DNA from: Bryobacterales bacterium
GTDB taxonomy: Bacteria; Acidobacteriota; Terriglobia; Bryobacterales; Bryobacteraceae
Length of the DNA stretch: 43,055 nucleotides
Direction: 5' to 3'
NCBI GenBank assembly: GCA_016789745.1
Contig: JAEUQF010000376.1
Location: forward strand, 1-43,055
Part shown: positions 8,099 to 15,556 of the stretch, piece by piece
Layout of the letters: each line of letters begins with the position of its first letter
Position numbering within the stretch: the first letter of the stretch is position 1
Made by a program: the position numbers and the translations under genes
The notes under the pieces: model-generated
What the model was told of the DNA's origin: nothing
Database searches by the model: none
Seen by the model: the letters and a program-made list of their open reading frames with translations, nothing else

Positions 8099-8347
8099 TT
8101 AGCGGCGCCCGCGTCCACGCCCGCCACCGCCGCCATTGCCGCCGCCCGTTCCCGGAGGATGCTGCGGGCCGGAGCCGTCCTGGGGCCCCAGTTTCTTGCC
8201 CTGCTTTTTACCCTGCTTGTGGCCCTGTCCCTGGCCTTGGCCCTGGCCTTGACCCCAACCTGGAGTCGTGGGCGCCTGGGCGTACGCGCCAATGGCGCTC
8301 AGTGTCATCATCACCGCCGTCGCAACAGCAATCTGCACTCTCTTCAT
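8099..8347 (-). CDS. Small secreted Gly/Gln/Lys-rich low-complexity protein
   Basis: The 82-residue protein has a clear signal peptide (residues 1 to about 24, ending AYAQA). The mature part is almost entirely low complexity: five GQ units in a row (about residues 33-42), then HKQGKKQGKK, then a Gly/Arg tail GGGGGRGRGRR. The mature protein is strongly basic and probably disordered. A GGAGACCGAAGAA purine stretch directly before the ATG serves as ribosome-binding site. Such proteins could bind polyanions, the cell wall or nucleic acid outside the cell, but no function is known to me. It is convergent with the membrane protein at 6268, with a single base between the stop codons. The coding call rests on the signal peptide and RBS. 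Confidence 0.65.
   Translation of the reverse strand: MKRVQIAVATAVMMTLSAIGAYAQAPTTPGWGQGQGQGQGQGHKQGKKQGKKLGPQDGSGPQHPPGTGGGNGGGGGRGRGRR
8222..8252 (-). repeat. Tandem GQ-coding repeat in small secreted protein
   Basis: A degenerate tandem repeat of about 12 bases (plus-strand unit close to CTGGCCTTGGCC) codes for the GQGQGQ stretch. It could expand or contract by slippage in units that keep the reading frame. Confidence 0.55.
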
Positions 8348-8461
8348 TTCTTCGGTCTCCTTTCAGACCTCGCCCTTCAGAAGTGCACTGGACGTGCCAA
8401 ACACGGCCGCCTGGGAAACCAATCACTTACGGGGAGAACCGGGGCGAGCACCCCGCAGATC

Positions 8462-8488
8462 CTGCATGGCCCCACGCATACCATGCAG
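8462..8488. promoter_or_regulatory. Perfect inverted repeat upstream of mhpF, candidate operator
   Basis: CTGCATGG (8462-8469) and CCATGCAG (8481-8488) form an exact 8-base inverted repeat with an 11-base spacer. The arm centres are 19 bases apart, close to two helical turns. It ends 53 bases before the mhpF start in a 194-base gap that holds no gene. The geometry fits a site for a dimeric regulator. An RNA hairpin is the alternative, although no T-run follows. No regulator gene is adjacent. Confidence 0.4.
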
Positions 8489-8541
8489 AATGAGCCGCGC
8501 TTGCCATTCCTTCCGGCCTGCAATAGGATGATTGAAACTTT

Positions 8542-9432
8542 ATGGCCACGAAAATAGCCATCATCGGTTCGGGCAACATCGGCACGGACCTCATGATCAA
8601 AGTGCTCCGCGCGTCGAAAACGCTGGAGATGGGGGTGCTGGTGGGCATCGACCCGGAATCGGACGGGTTGGCCCGCGCGCGACGCATGGGCGTGGCCACC
8701 ACGGACAAAGGAATCGAAGGCCTCAAGGCCATGCCGGAGTTCGACGACATCGAAATCGTCTTCGATGCCACCTCCGCCCCGGCCCACGCGCATCATAACG
8801 AAGCGCTGCAGGGCACCGGTAAACGCATCGTGGATCTCACGCCCGCCGCGATCGGCCCCTACGTGGTGCCAGTGGTGAACATGGGCCAGAACTTCGAGGC
8901 CCCGAATCTCAACATGGTCAGTTGCGGCGGCCAGGCCACCATTCCCATGGTTTCCGCCGTGAACCGCATCGCTAAGGTGCACTACGCCGAAATCGTGGCG
9001 AGTATCGCCAGCAAGTCCGCCGGACCCGGCACGCGCGCCAACATCGACGAGTTCACGCATACCACCGCACGTGCCATCGAAAGCGTCGGCGGCGCTGCCA
9101 GGGGCAAAGCCATCATCGTGCTCAACCCCGCTGACCCGCCGCTGATTATGCGCAACACCGTGTTCTGCCTGAGCGACTTCGGCGACGAGCAGCGCATCGC
9201 CGACTCCATCAAACGCATGGTGGACGAGGTGCGCACGTACGTTCCCGGCTATCGCCTGAAGCAGGAAGTGCAGTTTGAGAACTTCCGCTCGCCGAAGCAG
9301 GAAGGCCTGAAAACGTCCATCTTCCTGGAAGTGGAAGGCGCGGGCCACTACCTGCCAGCCTACGCCGGAAATCTCGATATCATGACTTCTGCCGCATTGA
9401 AGACCGGAGAACGGCTGGCCACGGCAGCCTAA
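8542..9432 (+). CDS. mhpF: Acetaldehyde dehydrogenase (acetylating)
   Basis: The 296-residue enzyme converts acetaldehyde, NAD+ and CoA to acetyl-CoA. It is the last step of meta-cleavage catabolism of aromatic compounds. The N-terminal Rossmann motif IGSGNIGTDLM (residues 8-18) binds NAD. The catalytic cysteine is Cys128 in NMVSCGGQATIP. A conserved AGPGTRANIDEFTHTT stretch follows near residue 155. The length is normal for the MhpF/DmpF/BphJ family. The aldolase gene begins 11 bases downstream behind a strong AAGGAGG. In known homologues aldolase and dehydrogenase form a channelling complex that passes acetaldehyde directly between active sites. AGGATG lies about 12 bases before the start, a weak ribosome-binding site. 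No other meta-cleavage gene is present in the window. Confidence 0.95.
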   Translation: MATKIAIIGSGNIGTDLMIKVLRASKTLEMGVLVGIDPESDGLARARRMGVATTDKGIEGLKAMPEFDDIEIVFDATSAPAHAHHNEALQGTGKRIVDLTPAAIGPYVVPVVNMGQNFEAPNLNMVSCGGQATIPMVSAVNRIAKVHYAEIVASIASKSAGPGTRANIDEFTHTTARAIESVGGAARGKAIIVLNPADPPLIMRNTVFCLSDFGDEQRIADSIKRMVDEVRTYVPGYRLKQEVQFENFRSPKQEGLKTSIFLEVEGAGHYLPAYAGNLDIMTSAALKTGERLATAA

Positions 9433-9443
9433 GGAGGATCGAC

Positions 9444-10478
9444 ATGGAACAGCAACGCCTCTACATCCAGGACGTCACGCTTCGCGACGGCATGCATGCC
9501 ATCCGTCACCGCTACACGCTGGAACAGGTAGCCACGATTTCCCGTGCGCTGGATGCCGCCGGCGTGGATGCCATCGAGATCACGCATGGCGACGGCCTGG
9601 CGGGCTCCAGTTTCAACTACGGCTTCGGCGCGCACACGGATCTGGAATGGATTGAAGCCGCGGCCGCCAACATCCAGCGGGCCAAGGTGACCGTACTGCT
9701 GCTGCCCGGCATCGGCACCATCGAAGACCTGCACGAGGCCTATCAGGCCGGCGCGCGCTCCACGCGCATTGCCACGCATTGCACCGAAGCCGACATCGCC
9801 AAGCAGCACATCGAATATGCCCGCAAACTCGGCATGGATGTCGCCGGCTTCCTGATGATGTCGCACATGGCGCCGCCGAAGGAACTGGCGCGACAGGCCA
9901 CGCTGATGGAAAGCTACGGCGCGCACTGCGTGTACGTGGTGGATTCGGCCGGGGCTCTGCTGACGCACGAGATCGCCGAACGCTTTGACGCGTTCAATCA
10001 GGTGCTGAAGCCCGAGACGCAGCGCGGCATGCATGCGCATCACAACCTTTCCCTAGGTGTGGCGAATAGCATTGAAGCCGTGCGGCACGGGGCTATCCGT
10101 GTGGATGCGTCGCTCACGGGTATGGGTGCGGGTGCCGGCAATGCGCCGTTAGAGGTGCTGATCGCCGTCCTCAACCGCCTGAACATCCCCCATGGCTGCG
10201 AGCTGTTCGCGCTCATGGATGCCGCCGAGGACCTGATCCGTCCGCTGCAGGACCGGCCTGTACGCGTTGATCGCGAGACGCTGTCGCTGGGCTACGCGGG
10301 CGTCTATTCCAGCTTCCTGCGCCATGCCGAAGCGGCCGGCACGCGCTATGGCATCGACACGCGCGACATTCTTGTTGAACTCGGCAAACGCCGCATGGTG
10401 GGCGGCCAGGAAGACATGATCGTGGACGTCGCGCTGGACCTGATCAAAGCCCGCACCCCGGAACCCGTTACCGCCTGA
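9444..10478 (+). CDS. mhpE: 4-hydroxy-2-oxovalerate aldolase
   Basis: The 344-residue enzyme splits 4-hydroxy-2-oxopentanoate into pyruvate and acetaldehyde, feeding MhpF. It has the HMG-CoA-lyase-like TIM barrel opening VTLRDGMHAIRH (residues 11-22), where Arg and Asp act at the active site, and the metal-binding HAHHNLSLGVANS near residue 195. A C-terminal communication domain follows, as in DmpG-type aldolases. An AAGGAGG ribosome-binding site lies 6-8 bases before the ATG. With mhpF it forms a two-gene operon, and a secreted beta-propeller gene follows 28 bases later. The hydratase (mhpD-type) needed to make its substrate is not in the window, so the pathway must be completed elsewhere or the substrate comes from another route. 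Confidence 0.95.
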   Translation: MEQQRLYIQDVTLRDGMHAIRHRYTLEQVATISRALDAAGVDAIEITHGDGLAGSSFNYGFGAHTDLEWIEAAAANIQRAKVTVLLLPGIGTIEDLHEAYQAGARSTRIATHCTEADIAKQHIEYARKLGMDVAGFLMMSHMAPPKELARQATLMESYGAHCVYVVDSAGALLTHEIAERFDAFNQVLKPETQRGMHAHHNLSLGVANSIEAVRHGAIRVDASLTGMGAGAGNAPLEVLIAVLNRLNIPHGCELFALMDAAEDLIRPLQDRPVRVDRETLSLGYAGVYSSFLRHAEAAGTRYGIDTRDILVELGKRRMVGGQEDMIVDVALDLIKARTPEPVTA

Positions 10479-10506
10479 TCGCACTGCCCTTCGAAGGAGG
10501 CTATTC

Positions 10507-11379
10507 GTGAATCGCAGGAACTTCTTTGGCCTTGTTGCCGCTGGGTCCGCAGCCAATCTGGCCGCGGCCGCGCCCCGTTTAGACCAGCTCCCGGTTCGCA
10601 AGACCGGCAAGGTGGAGATTGTCTTCAAGTCGCCGGCCGCCAAGCCCAATGGCCTGCAGGCCACCAAAGACGGCCTTTGGATCATCGACCAGGGCTCCAA
10701 GAACGAGGCCCATCTGGTGGACTACAAGGGCAAAGTGATCAAGGGCTTCGAAACTGAGACCCAAGCCTCCAGCGGGATCACGTTCGATGGCGAGGCACTG
10801 TGGATTGGCTCCACCTATAGCCGTGAAATCGTGCGCTGCGATGCCAATACCGGGAAGGCGATTGAGCGGCATTTCACGCCCGGAGCCGGCGTCATCTATG
10901 AGATGGCGGGCGATGCCCCGGCGCGCAGCAGCCCCGTGCCCGAGCACATGCGCCAGGTGGCGCCGCCGGCGCCCAAGAAGGCCAACGCGCCGAAGAAGGT
11001 GGGCGGCTTCCAGATGGGCAAGGTCAGTTCTACCGCGCCCGGAACGGGTGCGCACGGCCAGGAATGGCGCGATGGGAAGCTGTGGTTCTGCGTGCCGCCG
11101 TCACGCCATGTCTATTGCATCGACCCGAAATCGTGGGTGGTGCAGAAGCAGTTCCCCACGGCAGGCAATCGCCCGCACGGCATTGGATGGGAAGGCAAGT
11201 ACCTGTGGGTGACGGACTCCAACCTCAACGCGTTCTTCAAGCACGACGTGGAGACCGGGGCGATGCTGGAGAAGATCCAACTGGCCGACAATGACCCGCT
11301 GCCCCACGGGATGACAATCTGGCAGGGGTACATGTGGTACTGCGATGATGTCGGGCTGGTGTGCCGGTTCAAGATCTGA
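10507..11379 (+). CDS. Secreted beta-propeller protein
   Basis: The 290-residue protein has a Tat-like signal (MNRRNFFGLVAAGSAANLAAAAP). The body reads as repeated propeller blades: GLWIIDQGSKNEAHLVDYKGKV, ALWIGSTYSREIVRCDANTGK, LWFCVPPSRHVYCIDP and YLWVTDSNLNAFFKHDVETG. Each blade places a Trp or Tyr before a turn of Asp and Asn. This resembles glutamine-cyclotransferase-like and SMP-30-like propellers, but no catalytic set can be named. The start is a GTG with GAAGGAGG about seven bases upstream, a strong ribosome-binding site. It is the third gene of the mhpF-mhpE transcription unit by spacing. Possible roles are ligand sensing or hydrolysis of a lactone outside the membrane. Confidence 0.7.
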   Translation: MNRRNFFGLVAAGSAANLAAAAPRLDQLPVRKTGKVEIVFKSPAAKPNGLQATKDGLWIIDQGSKNEAHLVDYKGKVIKGFETETQASSGITFDGEALWIGSTYSREIVRCDANTGKAIERHFTPGAGVIYEMAGDAPARSSPVPEHMRQVAPPAPKKANAPKKVGGFQMGKVSSTAPGTGAHGQEWRDGKLWFCVPPSRHVYCIDPKSWVVQKQFPTAGNRPHGIGWEGKYLWVTDSNLNAFFKHDVETGAMLEKIQLADNDPLPHGMTIWQGYMWYCDDVGLVCRFKI

Positions 11380-11385
11380 AGGCGC

Positions 11386-13044
11386 TTAGTGGCCGGCGGC
11401 CTTGCCATCGGCGCTGCGGGCATCGGAGGCTCCCAGGCGGACGCCGGTGCCCGGGTCAATGGCGATCGCATGCACCTGGCCGATGACGCGGGTGTTGGAC
11501 GCCAGCTTCTGGCCCTTGGCTCTCAGGCTCTTTGCGACGTCATCGGATAAGGCGAAGCGCTCATACTGCACCTCGTCGGGCAGCCATTGGTGATGGATGC
11601 GCGGCGCATCCACAGCCTCCTGCACGTTCATCCCATGATCGATGAGGTTCAAGACCACCTGCAGCACGGTGTTTGGAATCGTGGTGCCGCCGGGGCTTCC
11701 GGCGACAAACGCCAGCTTGCCGTCCTTCGAGGCAATCACGGGCGTTTGCGAGGAGATCGGACGTTTGCCCGGCGCGATGGTGTTCGCCTCACCGGCGGGA
11801 AAACCGAACGCGTTCGGAGCCCCGGCCTTAGCGGCAAACTCATCCATCACGTTGTTCAGCAGGAAGCCAGCGCCTTCCACAGTAATCGCGCTGCCGTAGC
11901 CGTCGCGAAGCGTGTAGGTGTTCGACACGGCATTGCCTGCCTCATCCACGACGGAGAAATGCGTGGTTTCCGAACCTTCCACCGGCGGCTGTCCTTCGTG
12001 AATCTGCTGGCTGGGCGTGGCGCGATCCGGATCAATCTCCTTGCGTCGGCGCTCCACATAACCGGGCGCCAACAGCCCGGCAAGCGGCACCTTCACGAAG
12101 GCCGGATCGCCGAAGAATGCCGCGCGATCGGCGTAGGCCCGCTTCATGGATTCGACCATCACGTGATAAGTGGCCGAGGATCCGAAGCCCATCCGGCTGA
12201 TTTCGAAGCCAGACAGCATGCCCAGGATCTGCGCCAGGAGGAAGCCTCCGGAGCTCGCCGGAGGCATGCTCAGCAGCTCATGGCCGCGATAGTTCACGCG
12301 CACGGGTTGGCGCAGCACCGCCTGATAGGCCTTCAGATCCTCGACGCGGATCAGACCGCCGTGGGCCTTCATCTCGGCTTCGAGCAGCGCCGCAGTCTTG
12401 CCTTAGCCCGCGCGGCCGGATTCTGCAATGCGCGTCAAGGTCGCGGCCAGTTCCGGCTGGCGGAAGGTACGCCCCTCGTCGACCGGTTTGAAGATGCGCT
12501 TTGAAGCCGCATATGGGGAGAAGCGCTTTTCCATGCCTTGCAATGCCCTTGCAAACGTATGCGATACGACGAAGCCGTCGCGCGCCAGACGCACCGCCGG
12601 AGCGACCACGTCTTTCCAGGGCAGTTTGCCGAACTTCTCGTGAGCCAGCACCATGCCCGCCACGGTGCCGGGTACACCCACGGCACGATGGCCGGTCTTG
12701 CTGGCATCGGGAATGACGTTGCCCTGCGCATCCAGGAACATGGTCTTGGATGCGAGCGCCGGCGCGGTTTCGCGATAGTCTATGGCGGCCGTGCGCCCAT
12801 CGGCCATGCGCACGATCATGAATCCGCCTCCGCCGATGTTGCCGGCGGTTGGGTAGGTGACGGCGAGCGCGAAGGCCGTTGCGACCGCGGCATCGATGGC
12901 ATTGCCGCCCTTGCGCAGCACCTCGACACCCGCATCGGTAGCAGGGGCTGAGGCGGACGACACCATGCCGTGCTTTGCCCGGACCGGCGGCGCGGAGGCT
13001 GCGTGCAAGAGAGGAAGGATCAGGAGAGCCGCGAAGAGTGGCAT
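11386..13044 (-). pseudogene. ggt: Gamma-glutamyltransferase, interrupted by in-frame stop
   Basis: Two same-frame segments together give a full-length periplasmic gamma-glutamyltransferase. The N-terminal part has a signal peptide (to about residue 22), KHGMVSSASAPATDAGVEVLRKGGNAIDAAVA and GGGGFMIV. The C-terminal part has the autoprocessing site TTHFSVVD, with the nucleophile threonine coded near 11965-11967, and the SPGGTTIPN loop. A TAA at 12403-12405 interrupts the frame after GRAG, exactly where homologues read GFY-x-G. The reading frame continues as GKTAALLEAEMKAHGG. Two residues are missing beside the stop, as a 6-base deletion would leave. The enzyme must be made as one precursor before it cleaves itself, so the gene is probably inactive. 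A sequencing error would have to produce a frame-preserving change, which is less likely. Confidence 0.85.
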
Positions 13045-13050
13045 TCCGGC

Positions 13051-13056
13051 ATTCTA
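13051..13056 (-). promoter_or_regulatory. -10-like hexamer, leaderless start of ggt remnant
   Basis: On the minus strand TAGAAT (5 of 6 matches to TATAAT) is followed by six bases and the ATG at 13044. No ribosome-binding site is present. The promoter lies in a 39-base divergent gap shared with the frameshifted gene at 13084. Confidence 0.45.
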
Positions 13057-13083
13057 CATGGCCTTCGTGCTAGGGTGTGCGGC

Positions 13084-13858
13084 GTGAGTCTGCTATCGCG
13101 CTATAGCAACGGAGAACGGGTGCAAGTTTGGGAACATCTGGCGACGCAGTACATCGACGACCTCAACGCTGAACAGGAAGCCGATGTGCACGCCATCGCC
13201 TAAGCGCGCCCGGCACAACGTGGAGCTCATTCATGATCGCCTCTGCAGGATGGGCTTCGACTTCCTCACACCCAACACGCCTGTTTTGGAGCGGGGATCC
13301 ACACGCTTCGGCGAAGTCGTCTATCCCTACCAGGCCTTTGCCGCCGCCGAGGCAGGGGACTTTGCGCACTACCTACCGAGAGTCACCGAAACCTGCGGCC
13401 AACTTCCTCTATCACTGGAGGCGTGGTACGAGCATGTCGGCACTGTCGCGTGGATGGGAGACTTCTCGGGTCTTTGCGGCTACCAGTACGATCTACTCAC
13501 AGAACAGAAGGAGTATGTCCTCCCCGATCCGCTCTGCGTTTTCCCGCTCGCCTACGCCCTGATCGAATACGAGGACCATGTCTTCCGCCAGGAAGAGGAC
13601 GGAGAACAGCCATCCGACGACTTTCTCTTCCCCATCACGCATGACATGCTCTACAAGCACCGCCTTTACGGCGATGGCTACGAAGGCATCCGCGTCCCCG
13701 CGGAGACCGCGGACGCCGAGTTCACCCTCACCAACGAGCCTTTCGTCCGCTACCTGCGCCGCAGCTTCGAATGGGGCGGCTTCCCCGGCTGGCGTCGCCA
13801 CGAAGTCCGCCCCGAAACCTTGCTACAGCACCTCCGCGCCGGGCTGCTCCCCATTTAG
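13084..13858 (+). pseudogene. Conserved hypothetical gene, frameshifted
   Basis: A GTG at 13084 opens a frame reading VSLLSRYSNGERVQVWEHLAT, the usual N-terminus of a protein family of unknown function common in soil bacteria. The frame ends at a TAA (13201-13203). The rest of the protein (from RARHNVELIHDRLCRMGF to the stop at 13858) continues in the next frame. Homologues of this type read from one part into the other without a break, with a few extra residues before RARHN-like text. A frameshift plus a small loss near 13185-13205 is therefore inferred. The second frame has its own ATG at 13184, but that would lack the conserved N-terminus. It sits beside the broken ggt gene. The C-terminal part ends by overlapping the convergent SnoaL-like gene by four bases. 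Confidence 0.6.
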
Positions 13859-14256
13859 GCCTGGTGCATCCGCGCATAGGCCGCGGTGTCAAAGAAGCCT
13901 TCGAAGTTCGTCACCTTGCCCTCGCGCACGCGGAACAGCATGGCGAAGTTTGTCTGCGCGGTGCGGCCGGTCAACTTGCTCCGGCATTCCTCATGCCCCA
14001 GCGCCACTACGCTGTCCCCGTTGACGAAGAACTCACGCACTTCAAACCGCGTGATGTCTTCCGACGCCGCCAGCCGCTCGAAGAATTGGGCGGCGCCGGC
14101 CTTCCCTTCAAACACGCCGGCATTCGGCAATCCCTCGCCCGGCGACACCCAGCGGCAGTCGTCCGACAGGTGCTCCAGAATGTAGCCGGTGTCTCCGCGA
14201 CCGAAGGCCGCGTACAGGTCCTGAATCAGCTCTAAAGAAGTGGTTGTTGTAGTCAC
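13855..14256 (-). CDS. SnoaL-like / NTF2-fold protein
   Basis: The 133-residue protein fits the SnoaL-like nuclear-transport-factor-2 fold. It has an N-terminal helix LELIQDLYAAFGRGDTGYILEHLSDDCRW, the typical loop GVFEGKAGAAQFFERLAA, and the sheet ending EFFVNGDSVVALGHEE and MLFRVREGKVTNFEGFFDTAAY. Members are small ligand-binding proteins or enzymes of diverse function (isomerases, hydrolases or stress proteins), so no reaction is assigned. The start is a GTG preceded by GGAAGGATT. It is encoded on the same strand as, and 55 bases downstream of, the anti-sigma gene, so it may be controlled by the ECF sigma factor of that pair. Its 3' end overlaps the frameshifted gene by four bases. Confidence 0.85.
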   Translation of the reverse strand: MTTTTTSLELIQDLYAAFGRGDTGYILEHLSDDCRWVSPGEGLPNAGVFEGKAGAAQFFERLAASEDITRFEVREFFVNGDSVVALGHEECRSKLTGRTAQTNFAMLFRVREGKVTNFEGFFDTAAYARMHQA

Positions 14257-14311
14257 AGTGAAATCCTTCCTGCTTGGATTACGCAGTGACCAACCACTCC
14301 GGATTTCAACT

Positions 14312-14890
14312 TTATTCGAGAACTTCGTCCTTGGCGCTGGAGATCAGCAGCAGCACGCAGCCGCGCTCGGTGGTGATGCGGCTATGGTCACGATTCGCCT
14401 CAAACAGGCTGTAGTCGCCCTGGCTCATGATGACGTCGTCCTGGCGCACGTCGCCTTCCACTACCAGGCACTGCTCCAACGCTTCGTGATGGTGCTTGGG
14501 ATAAAACGCTCCTGGCTCCATGCGGAGCAGGGTCGTCATCATCATGGTCTCGCGATCCAGGTGGAGCAGTTTGAACGTCACGCCCGGAAACGGCGTTGCC
14601 CGCCATTTGCCTTCATTCGCGCGCTTCACGTGCAAACCGGAATCAGGCTCCGGCTTGGCGACGCGACCTAACAGGCGTTCCCGTAACGAGGGCGGCGGCG
14701 CCACTGGCTCCACACTCCCGGCGAGCAAATCCGCAGCTTCACCGAACGCCTCAGCCTCCGCACGGCACACCGCACAGTCTGTTATGTGTTCTTCGAATGT
14801 CCGCGCCTCTGCTGCCGGCAGTGCCCCCGCGCTGTACAGGGCCGCCGTGGACCGGATCTCGTCGCTTACCTCGGTATGCATCGGCGTCAT
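14312..14890 (-). CDS. ChrR-like zinc/cupin anti-sigma factor
   Basis: The 192-residue protein joins an N-terminal anti-sigma zinc motif (His35, Cys39 and Cys42 in HITDCAVC) to a C-terminal cupin. The cupin carries HHH at 133-135, Glu139 and a distal His at 169, the metal-binding set. This is the architecture of ChrR, which holds its ECF partner inactive until singlet oxygen or organic hydroperoxide triggers release. The region 55-80 is a proline-rich linker. The start codon overlaps the stop of the upstream sigma gene by four bases (14887-14890), a strong sign of translational coupling and 1:1 partnership. The inducing signal cannot be read from the sequence; peroxide or singlet oxygen is inferred from the family. 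Confidence 0.88.
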   Translation of the reverse strand: MTPMHTEVSDEIRSTAALYSAGALPAAEARTFEEHITDCAVCRAEAEAFGEAADLLAGSVEPVAPPPSLRERLLGRVAKPEPDSGLHVKRANEGKWRATPFPGVTFKLLHLDRETMMMTTLLRMEPGAFYPKHHHEALEQCLVVEGDVRQDDVIMSQGDYSLFEANRDHSRITTERGCVLLLISSAKDEVLE

Positions 14891-15519
14891 CCCCGGTCAC
14901 CCTCTATCAACTCTCGCAATCGCATCATCCCCAAACGTACTCGTGTCTTTACTGTCCCCAATGGCAATTCCAGATGTGCCGCCATCTCGCTGTGCGACAT
15001 GCCGCGGAAGTAGGCCAGTTCGATCACCACCCGATGCTCGGGCACCAGTGACGCCATCGCCTCCGCCACGGCACGCCGGTCCTCACTCATCGACGAAAGC
15101 TCTTCGGGAGTGGGCGCATCCGAAGGCCGGTCGTAGTCTACGGGCGCGGTCTCGCGCTTCTGGCGCGATTCGTGGCTGCGCAGGCGATCCAAGGCCCGGC
15201 TGCGGGCGATGGTCATCAGCCAGGCCCCGACACTGCCGCGCGTGGCATCGAAGCGTTTGGCATCCCGCCACGCTTGCATGTAAACGTCCAGCGAGACCTC
15301 TTCGGCATCGGCGGGATTGCCCAGAACACGCAGCACCAGCGAATACACGCGTGTCGACGTGGCATCGTAAAGCAAGGCAAAAGCCTCACTTTCGCCGCGC
15401 CCCATGCGCTCCAGATAGGCCCTCAGTTGGTGATCCCGCTCCTGCCAGATACCCGGGCGAGTCGCGGCTGTAGCACTCACATCTTCCGGTACGTGTCCGG
15501 GGGCTGGATTGGATTCCAT
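14887..15519 (-). CDS. ECF RNA polymerase sigma factor, partner of ChrR-like anti-sigma
   Basis: The 210-residue protein is a group IV (ECF) sigma factor. Region 2 spans about residues 45-115 (ALLYDATSTRVYSLVLRVLG, then AWLMTIARSRALDRLRSH). Region 4, with its helix-turn-helix, spans about 150-200 (LVPEHRVVIELAYFRGMSHSEMA, then GTVKTRVRLGMMRLREL). The linker between them is short and there is no extra C-terminal domain. An N-terminal extension of about 30 residues (APGHVPEDVSATAATRPG) looks unstructured. It overlaps the anti-sigma gene by four bases. By family, it is released under oxidative stress and probably directs its own operon and the adjacent SnoaL-like gene. I see no convincing target promoter immediately upstream. 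Confidence 0.93.
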   Translation of the reverse strand: MESNPAPGHVPEDVSATAATRPGIWQERDHQLRAYLERMGRGESEAFALLYDATSTRVYSLVLRVLGNPADAEEVSLDVYMQAWRDAKRFDATRGSVGAWLMTIARSRALDRLRSHESRQKRETAPVDYDRPSDAPTPEELSSMSEDRRAVAEAMASLVPEHRVVIELAYFRGMSHSEMAAHLELPLGTVKTRVRLGMMRLRELIEGDRG

Positions 15520-15556
15520 AAAAATGGGAACACCAGCAATTGTGCCACGAACGGCA

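Noticed and set aside
10579..11055. Long antisense and alternate-frame ORFs overlying real genes, such as 10579-11055, 20598-22103 plus, 24156-25472 plus and 4944-6188 minus
   Set aside because: They lie fully inside genes with clear domain signatures and have low-complexity or Arg/His/Ala-rich translations typical of shadow frames in GC-rich DNA.
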